Source: Streptomyces anulatus (GTDB lineage: Bacteria; Actinomycetota; Actinomycetes; Streptomycetales; Streptomycetaceae). From it: a DNA stretch of 64,000 nucleotides. Numbering within the stretch: position 1 is the first letter of the stretch; each line of letters begins with the position of its first letter. Below, piece by piece: positions 15,941 through 24,826 of this stretch. The stretch spans positions 62,001 through 126,000 of the forward strand of contig NZ_BMVK01000004.1 of NCBI RefSeq assembly GCF_014650675.1, written 5' to 3'. Both the position numbers and the translations under genes were made by a program. Under the pieces are notes generated by a model, which saw only the letters and a program-made list of their open reading frames with translations, did no database searches and was not told the origin of the DNA.

Positions 15941-17618
15941 TGACGGAGCGGGCGGGCGGCGCGGCCGGCAGGACGTGCTCGCCGGCCTTGTCCGTGCTGA
16001 GGCACAGCGAGCAGACCATGGCGTCGTGCGCCCGGCAGGCGGCCAGGTCGGGGCGTTCGTACGACTGACGGCAGACATGGCAGTCGTAGGTGACCGCGCT
16101 CGGGTTGCCCTCGGCGTCGAGCAGCGGCACCGGGATGCCGTCGTCGCTCCGGCGCAGGTAGTACTTGCCCCGGGTGACGACGGCCATGACCGGGGTGAGG
16201 ACGAAGGCGATCACGACGGCGGCCACCGGGGAGTACGGCTGGAGCGTGTCCCCGAAGGCGTGGAAGTACATCGCGATGGACAGCCCGGAGGCGGCGGTGA
16301 ACGAGGTCACGCCGACCGGGTTGACCGCGTAGAGCATGCCCCGGCGGAACTCCGGCGCGTGCGGGGACAGCTTCAGCAGGTACTTGTTCACCCCGATGTC
16401 CGTGGCGACGGTGACCACCCAGGCGATGGCGCAGTTCGCGTAGAAGCCCAGGACGCTGTTGAGGAAGCTGAACATGTCGGCCTCCATCAGCACCAGCGCG
16501 AACGCCAGGTTGACCAGGACGAAGACCATGCGGCCCGGGTAGTGCCTGGTGACGCGGGTGAAGGAGTTCGTCCACGCCAGCGAACCGGAGTAGGCGTTCG
16601 TGACGTTGATCTTGATCTGGCTGATGACGACCAGGACCACGGCCAGCGGGACCACCAGCCAGGACGGCATCATCGCGTCGAACGCCCCGCGGAACTGCTG
16701 GATCGGCTCGGTCGCCGCGGCCGGTCCCACCTCGGAGAGGATGTAGACGGCGAGGAAGACGCCGATGGCCTGCTTCAGCGCGCCGAGCACCACCCAGCCG
16801 GGCCCGGCCATGACCACCGCAGTCCACCAACTGCGCCTGTTCGCACCGGTCTTCGGCGGCATGAAGCGCAGATAGTCGATCTGCTCACCGATCTGCGCGA
16901 TGAGGGAGAGGCAGACGCCCGCGCCGAGGAGCACGGAAGCGGTGTTGACCCCGCCCTCGCCGTCGGTGCCCGCGTAGGCGAGGAAGCTGTCGACGGTGCC
17001 CGGTTCGGTGGCGACCAGATAGACCAGCGGCCCGACCATGAGCAGCAGCCAGATCGGCGTGGTCCACACCTGGAGCTTGCTGAGGGCCTTCATCCCGTAG
17101 ATGACGAGCGGGATGACCATGAGCGTCGAGACGGCGTAACCCAGCCACAGCGGCAGCCCGAAGCCGAGTTCGAGGCCCTGGGCCATGATCGCGCCTTCGA
17201 GGGCGAAGAAGATGACGGTGAAGCTGGCGAAGATGACGCCGGTGAGGACCGAGCCGTAGTAGCCGAAGCCGGAGCCCCGGGTGATCAGGTCCAGGTCGAT
17301 GTTGTAGCGGGCGGCGTAGTAGGCGAGCGGGAATCCGGTGATGAAGATGAGGGTCGCGGCTACGGTGATCGCGACCAGGGCGTTGCCGGTGCCGTGGGCC
17401 ATGGCGATGCCCGCGCCGATGGAGAAGTCGGCCATGTACGCGATGCCGCCCAGCGCGGTGGTGGCCACGACCATCGGGGTCCAGCGGCGGTAACTGCGCG
17501 GCGCGAAGCGGAGGGTGTAGTCCTCCAGCGTCTCCCGCACCGCCTGACCGTTGTCCGGTTCGGCGGGCGGTGCGGGGTCCGGTGGGGCCGGTTCGGCGAG
17601 CTGTATGCGGGTGTCCAT
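15936..17618 (-). CDS. NCS1 purine/cytosine permease-like transporter with Cys-rich C-terminal tail
   Basis: The 560-residue membrane protein has about twelve hydrophobic helices and the NCS1 pattern of the cytosine/purine permease branch (MADFSIGAGIAMAHGTGNAL near the start; QIKINVTNAYSGSLAWTN in the second half). It would import a nucleobase or related compound with Na+ or H+. The last 50 residues are unusual for a permease: Cys513, Cys516, Cys528, His531, Cys536 and Cys539 look like a treble-clef/zinc-ribbon metal site. It converges on the aldo-keto reductase. Substrate not predictable. Confidence 0.88.
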   Translation of the reverse strand: MDTRIQLAEPAPPDPAPPAEPDNGQAVRETLEDYTLRFAPRSYRRWTPMVVATTALGGIAYMADFSIGAGIAMAHGTGNALVAITVAATLIFITGFPLAYYAARYNIDLDLITRGSGFGYYGSVLTGVIFASFTVIFFALEGAIMAQGLELGFGLPLWLGYAVSTLMVIPLVIYGMKALSKLQVWTTPIWLLLMVGPLVYLVATEPGTVDSFLAYAGTDGEGGVNTASVLLGAGVCLSLIAQIGEQIDYLRFMPPKTGANRRSWWTAVVMAGPGWVVLGALKQAIGVFLAVYILSEVGPAAATEPIQQFRGAFDAMMPSWLVVPLAVVLVVISQIKINVTNAYSGSLAWTNSFTRVTRHYPGRMVFVLVNLAFALVLMEADMFSFLNSVLGFYANCAIAWVVTVATDIGVNKYLLKLSPHAPEFRRGMLYAVNPVGVTSFTAASGLSIAMYFHAFGDTLQPYSPVAAVVIAFVLTPVMAVVTRGKYYLRRSDDGIPVPLLDAEGNPSAVTYDCHVCRQSYERPDLAACRAHDAMVCSLCLSTDKAGEHVLPAAPPARSVT

Positions 17619-17716
17619 GGCGGGCGACGGTAGGCAGCCGCCGTTACCCTCGCGTACGGCCGGTGTGACGGGGGAGTTTCGGCGCGCTCACAGGGTGCTG
17701 ACGTCGCGTCAGAAGG

Positions 17717-17757
17717 CGGCGTCAGGAGGTGGCGTCAGGAGGTGGCGTCAGGGGGCG
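17717..17757. repeat. 13-bp tandem repeat overlapping the hydrolase stop codon
   Basis: GGCGTCAGGAGGT recurs about three times with a degenerate final copy. On the minus strand every unit contains CTGACG, so each repeats the TGA of the hydrolase stop (complement of 17748-17750), although in different frames. Confidence 0.75.
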
Positions 17758-19220
17758 ATGCCCACCCCGTCGATCCGGCCCCAGGCCCGCTCCTGCTCGG
17801 CGGTCATGGCGGGCCAGGCGAGCCCGCCCGGCCGGGGCAGGACCCGGGAGGCGTACGGGGACGGCCGGAACGCCGGATCGTAGAAGCAGCCCGTGCCGCG
17901 ACCCCGGTCGAAGGCGGCGCACGACGCGGCCAGCGAGCGCGGGGTCGGCTTGCGGCCGGTGCGGGCCCAACGGTCCAGCGCGGCGATGGAGTTGGCGTAC
18001 TCGGCACTGCTCAGCCCGCTGTGCTCGCTCTCCCGGGTGAAGGTCTGCACGAGACGGTGCTCCCGGCCCGCGCCCCGCAGCGCGGCCCGGTAGGCGGACT
18101 CGTGCTCGACGAACGCCGTGGGGTCCCCGATCGCGTGCAGCGTGAGGACGGGCAGGGACACCCGCCCGGTGAGGTCGCTGTCCCACGAGAGGTCCCGACG
18201 CGCGGCGGGGTCCGCCGAGAACCGTTCCACGCCCGCGTTCAGCGCCCGGTCGTCGTGCGAACCCGCGTACCGGACACCCCGGTTGGAGAAGGGGTTGCGG
18301 CCGCCCAGCCGCGTCGCGACGATGTCGCGGAAGGTGAACGTCGCAAACCGCAGATGCGACTCCAGGGACCGCTCCGGGATCCCGGTGACGGCCAGGATGT
18401 CGTCGAGGTTGCGCTGCTGGAGCGCGGTCCGCTCCGCCGGTTCGGCGTCGAAACCCGTGCACTCCCGCAGCCGGGCGCTCAGCCCGGCCGACGTCATCGT
18501 GGAGCCCGGACGCAGCCCCTGCCACAGCGGATACCGCTGCTCGGTGGGGCGCGGATGGTTGCCGCAGTAGTACTGGTAGACCACGCGCAGGTCGACCCGG
18601 TAGTCGTAGCCGCGCGAGCCGCCGCCCAGGACGCCGTTGGTCAGCAGCACCCCGTCGTACGCGCCCGGCTCCGTGCCGTACGTCTCCGCGACCTTCGCGG
18701 CCACGTTGCCGCCCCAGGACTGGCCGTGCACATAGGTCCGCTCCGGCTTCCCGAACCGGCCGAGGAACACCCGGCGGACGCTCTCGGTGTCGGCCGCCGC
18801 CATCCGGGTCCCGTAGCCGCCGCGCCGGTACGAGGAGCCGGCCCAGGCGTACCCCTCCTCGACCATGACGGCCCAGCGCTCCAGGTCCTCGGTGGAGCGG
18901 GCCGGGTCCGAGGCGTCGCCCAGGTCGGGCCCGCCGTGCGCGTGCACCACCAGCGAGCCGTTCCAGCGGACCGGGACGGCGAGCGCGTAGTGCGCCCCGT
19001 TCCCGTCCTGACCCGTGTAGCACCGCGCCTTCCCGGCCAGCTCCGCCGGGCAGTCGGCGACGACCGGGGCCGCGGACGGGGCGGGCGACGCGGCGGCCGC
19101 GGGAGCCTCGCCGGCCGTGCCGAGGAGCAGGGCCGCGACCGTCGCGGCCAGCGCGGCGGAGCGCAGCCGGTGGCGGCGGTACAGCGGCAGTGCGGGGGTG
19201 GGCGCGTGGGGGGAGTTCAC
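17748..19220 (-). CDS. Secreted alpha/beta hydrolase
   Basis: The 490-residue protein starts at GTG and has a signal peptide (LRSAALAATVAALLLGTAGE, then an AAA cleavage region). A nucleophile elbow GQSWGG near residue 170 and an early VVHAHGGPDLG oxyanion loop mark the alpha/beta-hydrolase fold. A candidate acid/His pair lies near LTLHAIGDPTAF and ESEHSGL. Scattered cysteines suggest extracellular disulfides. Substrate unknown; relatives are annotated as peptidases or esterases. Confidence 0.8.
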   Translation of the reverse strand: MNSPHAPTPALPLYRRHRLRSAALAATVAALLLGTAGEAPAAAASPAPSAAPVVADCPAELAGKARCYTGQDGNGAHYALAVPVRWNGSLVVHAHGGPDLGDASDPARSTEDLERWAVMVEEGYAWAGSSYRRGGYGTRMAAADTESVRRVFLGRFGKPERTYVHGQSWGGNVAAKVAETYGTEPGAYDGVLLTNGVLGGGSRGYDYRVDLRVVYQYYCGNHPRPTEQRYPLWQGLRPGSTMTSAGLSARLRECTGFDAEPAERTALQQRNLDDILAVTGIPERSLESHLRFATFTFRDIVATRLGGRNPFSNRGVRYAGSHDDRALNAGVERFSADPAARRDLSWDSDLTGRVSLPVLTLHAIGDPTAFVEHESAYRAALRGAGREHRLVQTFTRESEHSGLSSAEYANSIAALDRWARTGRKPTPRSLAASCAAFDRGRGTGCFYDPAFRPSPYASRVLPRPGGLAWPAMTAEQERAWGRIDGVGIAP

Positions 19221-19487
19221 GGGGGCGGCTCCTGGCTGTCTGCCCGGCGCGGGTGTGCGCCGGGATGCCGGGATGCTAGGAAGCGCCGCACCCGGGGGAG
19301 AAGCCCCGCGCGCATTGCGTTCATAGTGTTCGTCCCGGGCGCCCGACGCGTGCCACCGCGAGGGAGCGACGACGGGGCCATCGACAGGCCACCGACGGGA
19401 CCACTGGAGGGACCTTCGGCGGACTGGACCTCTGACAGGCCGCCCCTCCCTGGCCCGCGCCGCTCACGGCGCGTACGGTGTGGCGGC

Positions 19488-20321
19488 ATGAAGATCCTCA
19501 TCAGCGCGGACATGGAAGGCGCCACCGGAGTGACCTGGCCGGCCGACGTGCTGCCGGGGACGCCGCAGTGGGAGCGCTGCCGGTCGATGTTCACCTCCGA
19601 CGTGAACGCGGCCGCGCTCGGCTTCCTGGACGGCGGCGCCGACGAGGTCCTGGTCAACGAGGCCCACTGGTCGATGCGGAACCTGCTGCTGGAGCACATG
19701 GACGAACGGGTCCAGATGCTCACCGGCAAGCACAAGTCGCTGTCCATGGTGGAGGGCATCCAGCACGGCGACGTGGACGCGGTGGCCTTCGTCGGCTACC
19801 ACACCGGTGCCGGCACGGAGGGCGTCCTCGCCCACACCTACCTCGCCAACTCCATCACCGGCGTCTGGCTGAACGGCGTCCGGGCGAGCGAGGGGCTGCT
19901 CAACGCGCATGTCGCCGCCGAGTACGGCGTGCCCGTCGTCCTCGTCACCGGCGACGATCTGACCTGCCTGGACGCCGAGGGATACGCCCCCGACGCCCGG
20001 AAGGTCGCCGTCAAGGACTACGTATCCCGCTACGCCGCGGTGTGCCGCACCCCGGCCCGTACCGCCGCCGACATCAGGGCGGCGGCGAAGGCCGCCTGTG
20101 CCCTCGCGGGCCGGCGGGAGCCCGTCACCGGGTCCGCGTTCACCGTGGAGCTGGAGTTCGACGCCGAACATCTGGCGGCCGCGGCGACCGTGGTCCCCGG
20201 CGTGGCGGCGAGCGGAGAGAGGCGCGTCGCGTACACCAGCGCGACGATGTACGAAGGAATTCGCACGTTCAAGGCGGTGACGACGATCGTGTCGGCCGCT
20301 GTGGAGGAACAGTATGGCTGA
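19488..20321 (+). CDS. dppA: M55 family D-aminopeptidase (DppA-like)
   Basis: The 277-residue protein matches Bacillus DppA closely in length and ligand order: Asp8 and Glu10 (SADMEG), His60 (NEAHW), His105 (GYHTG) and Glu135, with the catalytic-type His116 (AHTYL). DppA is a zinc D-aminopeptidase that removes N-terminal D-amino acids such as D-Ala from short peptides. It is the first gene of a four-peptidase operon and overlaps the next gene by 8 bp. A TACGGT hexamer ends 8 bases before the ATG and could be a leaderless -10. Confidence 0.92.
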   Translation: MKILISADMEGATGVTWPADVLPGTPQWERCRSMFTSDVNAAALGFLDGGADEVLVNEAHWSMRNLLLEHMDERVQMLTGKHKSLSMVEGIQHGDVDAVAFVGYHTGAGTEGVLAHTYLANSITGVWLNGVRASEGLLNAHVAAEYGVPVVLVTGDDLTCLDAEGYAPDARKVAVKDYVSRYAAVCRTPARTAADIRAAAKAACALAGRREPVTGSAFTVELEFDAEHLAAAATVVPGVAASGERRVAYTSATMYEGIRTFKAVTTIVSAAVEEQYG

Positions 20322-21657
20322 GGCCCCCGACCTGCTCGGACCCGTCGACCGGCAGGCCCTCGACGAAGTGGTGACGTTCACCTCCGAACTCATCCGCATC
20401 GACACCACCAACCGGGGCGGCGGCGACTGCCGGGAGCGCCCGGCCGCCGAGTACGTCGCCCAACGGCTCGCCGACGCCGGAATCGAGCCGACGCTGCTGG
20501 AGCGGACCCCCGGCCGGACCAACGTGGTCGCCCGGATCCCCGGCACCGACCCGACGGCCGACGCGCTGCTCGTCCACGGCCACCTCGACGTGGTGCCCGC
20601 CGAGCCCGCCGACTGGAGCGTGCACCCCTTCTCCGGCGAGGTGAGCGACGGAGTCGTGTGGGGGAGGGGCGCCGTCGACATGAAGAACATGGACGCGATG
20701 GTCCTCTCCGTCGTACGGGGCTGGGCCCGCGAGGGCTTCCGCCCCCGGCGCGACATCGTCATCGCGTACACCGCGGACGAGGAGGACAGCGCCGCCGACG
20801 GCTCCGGCTTCCTCGCCGATCAGCACCCGGAGCTGTTCGAGGGCTGCACGGAGGGCATCAGCGAGTCGGGCGCCTTCACCTTCCACGCGGGCGACGGCCT
20901 CTCGCTGTACCCGATCGCGGCGGGCGAGCGCGGCACCGGCTGGCTGAAGCTGACCGCCGAGGGCCGGGCCGGGCACGGCTCCAAGGTCAACCGGGAGAAC
21001 GCGGTGAGCTCCCTGGCCGCCGCCGTCGCCCGGATCGGCGAGCACGAGTGGCCCATCCGGCTCACCCCGACCGTCCGGGCCGCGATCACCGAGATCGCCG
21101 CCCTGCACGGCATCACCGCCGATCTGGACGACCCCGGCTTCGACGTCGCCCAACTCCTCGGCAAGCTCGGCCCGGCCGCGTCCCTGGTCGAGAACACCGT
21201 CCGCAACAGCAGCAACCCGACGATGATGGACGCCGGTTACAAGGTCAACGTGATCCCCGGCCACGCCACCGCCTTCATCGACGGGCGGATGGTCCCCGGC
21301 GGCGACGACGAGTTCCACGCGACCCTGGACCGGCTCACCGGCCCCTCGGTCTCCTGGGAGTTCTACCACCGCGAGCAGGCCCTGACGGCCCCGGTCGACT
21401 CACCGACGTACGCCAAGCTGCGCGCCGCCGTCGAGCGGTTCGACCCGGACGCCCACACCGTCCCGTACTGCATGTCGGGCGGCACCGACGCCAAGCAGTT
21501 CGCCCGCCTCGGGATCACCGGCTACGGCTTCACCCCGCTGAAGCTGCCGGTCGGCTTCGACTACCAGCGGCTCTTCCACGGCGTCGACGAGCGCGTCCCC
21601 GTCGACGCCCTCCACTTCGGCGTCCGTGTGCTCGACCACTACCTGCGCACCGCCTGA
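20314..21657 (+). CDS. M20 family metallopeptidase
   Basis: The 447-residue cytosolic protein has the M20/M25/M40 zinc signature: LLVHGHLDVVPA, then GRGAVDMKNMDA, then the catalytic acid region YTADEEDS. A dimerisation insert follows in the middle (GTGWLKLTAEGRAGHGS). It would hydrolyse the amide bond of dipeptides or N-acylated amino acids. Its start overlaps the end of the DppA-like gene by 8 bp, which indicates translational coupling. Confidence 0.92.
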   Translation: MAEAPDLLGPVDRQALDEVVTFTSELIRIDTTNRGGGDCRERPAAEYVAQRLADAGIEPTLLERTPGRTNVVARIPGTDPTADALLVHGHLDVVPAEPADWSVHPFSGEVSDGVVWGRGAVDMKNMDAMVLSVVRGWAREGFRPRRDIVIAYTADEEDSAADGSGFLADQHPELFEGCTEGISESGAFTFHAGDGLSLYPIAAGERGTGWLKLTAEGRAGHGSKVNRENAVSSLAAAVARIGEHEWPIRLTPTVRAAITEIAALHGITADLDDPGFDVAQLLGKLGPAASLVENTVRNSSNPTMMDAGYKVNVIPGHATAFIDGRMVPGGDDEFHATLDRLTGPSVSWEFYHREQALTAPVDSPTYAKLRAAVERFDPDAHTVPYCMSGGTDAKQFARLGITGYGFTPLKLPVGFDYQRLFHGVDERVPVDALHFGVRVLDHYLRTA

Positions 21658-21694
21658 CCGACCGCCGACCGATCCGCGCCCCGGGGGGACCTAC

Positions 21695-23710
21695 GTGAAC
21701 ACCGTGCCAGCAGCTCCGTACGGAACCTGGCCGTCGCCGGTCGACGCGGCACTCGCCGCCTCGCACGACGGCCGCCCCGACCACCTCGGCACCGTCGGGG
21801 ACGAGGTGTGGTGGACCGAGCCGCGCCCCGCCGAGGACGGCCGGCGCGCCCTGATGCGCCGACGCGCCGACGGCACCGTCGCCCCGGTGCTGCCCGCCCC
21901 CTGGAACACCCGCAGCCGGGTGATCGAGTACGGCGGGCAGCCCTGGGCGGGCACCGTGCGCGAGGACGGCGAACTCCTCGTGGTGTTCGTCCACTTCACC
22001 GACCAGCGGCTGTACGCCTACGCCCCCGACGGGCCCGACGAGCCGTGGCCGCTCACCCCCGTCCGGGACGTCGGCGGCGGGCTGCGCTGGGTGGACCCGC
22101 AGGTGCGCCCGGAACACGGGGCGGCGGGCGAGGTCTGGTGTGTGCTGGAGGAGTTCACCGGGCCCGCGCCCACCGACGTACGGCGCGTCGTCGCCGCCGT
22201 GCCGCTCGACGGGTCGGCGGCCGACGACCGGGCGGCGGTCCGTGAACTCTCCGACGACCGGCACCGGTTCGTCACCGGCCCCAAGGTCTCCCACGACGGG
22301 CGGCGGGCGGCCTGGATCGCCTGGGACCACCCCCGGATGCCGTGGGACGGCACGGTGGTCATGCTGGCGGAGATCGACGAAGCGGGTGGGTTCACCGGCG
22401 TACGGCCCCTCGTCGGCGACCTCGACGAATCGGTCTGCCAGGTGGAGTGGGACCGCGACGGCAGCCTCCTGTTCGTCTCCGACCTCGCCGACTGGTGGGA
22501 GCTCCAGCGCATCCGCCCCGACGCGGCTCCGGGCGGCGCGGTCCCCAGCAGCCGCCTTCTGCCGCCCCGGGGCGAGGAGTTCGGCGGTCCGCTCTGGAAG
22601 ATCGGGCTGCGCTGGTTCCATCCGCTGGACAACGGGCTGATCGCCGTCCTGCACGGCAGGGGCGGTATGCGGCTCGGCATCCTCGACCCGGAGACCGGCG
22701 AACTCGCCGACGTACCGGGCCCCTGGACCTCCTGGGCCGACACGCTCGCCGTCCACGGCAGCCGGGTCGTCGGCGTCGCGGCGAGCCCCCGCAGCGGGCC
22801 CGAGGTCGTCGAGCTGGACACCGCGACCGGGCACACCCGCGTCATCGGCGCACCCCACCACGACGCGGTCGACCCCGCGTACTACCCGGTGCCCGAGGAC
22901 CGCACCTTCACCGGCCCCGACGGCCGCGGGATCCACGCCCACATCTACCCGCCGCACAGCCCCGACCGCACCGGACCCGAGGGCGAGAAGCCCCCGTACG
23001 TCGTCTGGGCGCACGGCGGGCCCACCGGCCACGCCCCGCTCGTCCTCGACCTGGAGATCGCCTACTTCACCTCGCGCGGCATCGGCGTGGCCGAGGTCAA
23101 CTACGGCGGCTCCACCGGCTACGGCCGCGGCTACCGCGAACTCCTGCGCGGCCAGTGGGGCGTGGTGGACGTGGACGACTGCGCGGCCGTCGCCTCGGCC
23201 CTGGTCGCGGAGGGCGCCGCCGACCCGGACAAACTCGCCGTGCGGGGCGGCAGCGCGGGCGGCTGGACCACCGCGGCATCGCTGACCAGCACGGACATCT
23301 ACGCCTGCGGGACGATTCTCTACCCGATCCTGGACCTCGAAGGGTGGGCCACGGACGAGACCCACGACTTCGAGTCGCAGTATCTGGAGTCCCTCGTGGG
23401 TCCCTTCGCCGAGGTGCCCGAGCGCTACCGGGAACGTTCGCCGCTCCACCGCACCGACCGGCTGAACACCCCCTTCCTGCTGCTCCAGGGCCTGGACGAC
23501 GTGATCTGCCCGCCCGCCCAGTGCGAGCGGTTCCTCGCCGCCCTCGCCGGACGGGGCGTCGCCCACGCCTACATCGCCTTCGAGGGGGAGAGCCACGGCT
23601 TCCGGCGCGTGGAGACCCTGGTCCGCGCACTCGAAGCCGAACTCTCCCTCTACGCGCAGACGTTCGGAATCGACCGCCCCGACGTACCGCCCCTGGAGCT
23701 GACCAGGTGA
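21695..23710 (+). CDS. S9 family prolyl-oligopeptidase-type serine peptidase
   Basis: The 671-residue protein has an N-terminal beta-propeller with repeated WDxDGSLLF-like blades. A C-terminal alpha/beta-hydrolase domain follows with nucleophile Ser520 (GGSAGGW), Asp in QGLDDVICP and His in GESHGF. This fits an acylaminoacyl/dipeptidyl-peptidase-type S9 enzyme acting on oligopeptides in the cytosol; no signal peptide is seen. The start is GTG 21695 after GGGGGG. It overlaps the next gene by 4 bp (GTGA). Confidence 0.92.
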   Translation: MNTVPAAPYGTWPSPVDAALAASHDGRPDHLGTVGDEVWWTEPRPAEDGRRALMRRRADGTVAPVLPAPWNTRSRVIEYGGQPWAGTVREDGELLVVFVHFTDQRLYAYAPDGPDEPWPLTPVRDVGGGLRWVDPQVRPEHGAAGEVWCVLEEFTGPAPTDVRRVVAAVPLDGSAADDRAAVRELSDDRHRFVTGPKVSHDGRRAAWIAWDHPRMPWDGTVVMLAEIDEAGGFTGVRPLVGDLDESVCQVEWDRDGSLLFVSDLADWWELQRIRPDAAPGGAVPSSRLLPPRGEEFGGPLWKIGLRWFHPLDNGLIAVLHGRGGMRLGILDPETGELADVPGPWTSWADTLAVHGSRVVGVAASPRSGPEVVELDTATGHTRVIGAPHHDAVDPAYYPVPEDRTFTGPDGRGIHAHIYPPHSPDRTGPEGEKPPYVVWAHGGPTGHAPLVLDLEIAYFTSRGIGVAEVNYGGSTGYGRGYRELLRGQWGVVDVDDCAAVASALVAEGAADPDKLAVRGGSAGGWTTAASLTSTDIYACGTILYPILDLEGWATDETHDFESQYLESLVGPFAEVPERYRERSPLHRTDRLNTPFLLLQGLDDVICPPAQCERFLAALAGRGVAHAYIAFEGESHGFRRVETLVRALEAELSLYAQTFGIDRPDVPPLELTR

Positions 23711-24669
23711 TCCGGGAGGACCACGGCCCGGCGGCGGCCCTCGCCCGGCCTCCCCGGCTGCGCCCCGGCTCCCGGGTCGCCGTCGTCGCGCCCAGCGGCC
23801 CCGTCCCCGCCGACCGGCTGGAGGAAGGCCTCGCCTTCCTGCGCGGCTGGGGCCTCGAACCCGTCGTCGGCGCCCATGTCCGCACGGTGCACCCCGAGTT
23901 GGACTACCTCGCCGGGTCGGACGCCGGCCGCGCGGAGGACATTGAGCGGGCGTGGTGCGACCCGTCCGTGGAGGCCGTGCTCTGCGCCAGGGGAGGATAC
24001 GGCGCCCACCGGATGGTCGACCTGGTCGACTGGGCGGCGGTCCGGGCCGCCGGGCCCAAGGTGTTCGTCGGCTACAGCGACATCACGGTGCTGCACGAGG
24101 CGCTCGCCCTGCGCGCCGGGTTCGCGACCCTGCACGGGCCGATGGTCGCCACCGAGGCCTTCCTGAAGGACGCGGCGACCCGTGAGCACCTGCGCGCCAC
24201 GCTCTTCGCGCCGGAGACCGTCACCACCCTCGGCCTGGAATCGGCGGGCGCCCTGGTCCCCGGCCGGGCGCGGGGCGTCCTGTACGGCGGTTGCGTCAGC
24301 CTGCTCGCCGCCGGAACCGGCGCCCCGGGCGGCCGGACCCATGCCCGGGGCGGACTGCTGGTGATCGAGGACACCGGGGAGGAGCCCTACCGGCTGGACG
24401 GCATCCTCACCCGGCTCCTGCGGTCCGGAGCCCTGGACGGAGTCGCCGGGGTGGCCTGCGGCTCCTGGCAGGAGTGCGGCCCGTACGAGAAGATCCGCGC
24501 CGTGCTCGCCGACCGGCTCGGTCCGCTGGGCATACCCGTGGTCGAGGAGCTGGGCTTCGGGCACGGACCGACCGCGCTGACGATTCCCCTGGGCGTGCCC
24601 GCGACGCTCGACGCACCGGCCGACGGCGGGCGTTGCACGCTGACCGTCGAGGCCCCCGCCCTGCGCTGA
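23707..24669 (+). CDS. ldcA: S66 family LD-carboxypeptidase
   Basis: The 320-residue protein has the LdcA triad: Ser124 in GYSDIT, Glu in LLVIEDTGEEP and His in ELGFGHG. An N-terminal VAVVAPSGPV strand precedes them. LD-carboxypeptidases remove the terminal D-Ala from tetrapeptides during murein recycling; the family also includes microcin C7 self-immunity peptidases. It starts at GTG, overlapping the S9 stop (GTGA). With DppA, M20 and S9 it forms a unit that could degrade wall peptides containing D-amino acids. Confidence 0.9.
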   Translation: MIREDHGPAAALARPPRLRPGSRVAVVAPSGPVPADRLEEGLAFLRGWGLEPVVGAHVRTVHPELDYLAGSDAGRAEDIERAWCDPSVEAVLCARGGYGAHRMVDLVDWAAVRAAGPKVFVGYSDITVLHEALALRAGFATLHGPMVATEAFLKDAATREHLRATLFAPETVTTLGLESAGALVPGRARGVLYGGCVSLLAAGTGAPGGRTHARGGLLVIEDTGEEPYRLDGILTRLLRSGALDGVAGVACGSWQECGPYEKIRAVLADRLGPLGIPVVEELGFGHGPTALTIPLGVPATLDAPADGGRCTLTVEAPALR

Positions 24670-24695
24670 CCCTTCCGGTCCGCCCGGATGTGTCT

Positions 24696-24714
24696 TTCAC
24701 GCACGGAACGTGAA
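24696..24714. promoter_or_regulatory. Inverted repeat after the peptidase operon
   Basis: TTCACG-CACGGAA-CGTGAA is a perfect 6-7-6 inverted repeat, 26 bases after the S66 stop and about 30 bases before a TTGACA. It may be a weak terminator or an operator of the following gene. Confidence 0.4.
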
Positions 24715-24742
24715 TATCCGTCAAGAACCGCTGACCGATACG

Positions 24743-24770
24743 TTGACACGGTCGTGAGCTGTGTCACAGC
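24743..24770 (+). promoter_or_regulatory. TTGACA -35 element with overlapping GCTGTG-T-CACAGC palindrome
   Basis: A consensus TTGACA lies at 24743-24748. Ten bases on, GCTGTGTCACAGC (24758-24770) is a perfect 6-1-6 inverted repeat covering the spacer and the expected -10 area. No good TANNNT -10 is seen, so the start point is unsure. It reads toward the secreted S15-like hydrolase. Confidence 0.45.
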
Positions 24771-24787
24771 ATGAGCGCGGCCCAATA

Positions 24788-24803
24788 CTTACCGGTCGGT
24801 AAG
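24788..24803. promoter_or_regulatory. TetR-type operator candidate CTTACC-GGTC-GGTAAG
   Basis: A perfect 6-4-6 inverted repeat, 23 bp before the GTG start of the secreted hydrolase. The TTACCGGTCGGTAA core resembles operators of TetR-family repressors, which often read TTACCGACCGGTAA. No TetR gene is adjacent, so the regulator would act in trans. Confidence 0.55.
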
Positions 24804-24826
24804 GTGTCCTCGGTGTGGAGGTCTTC

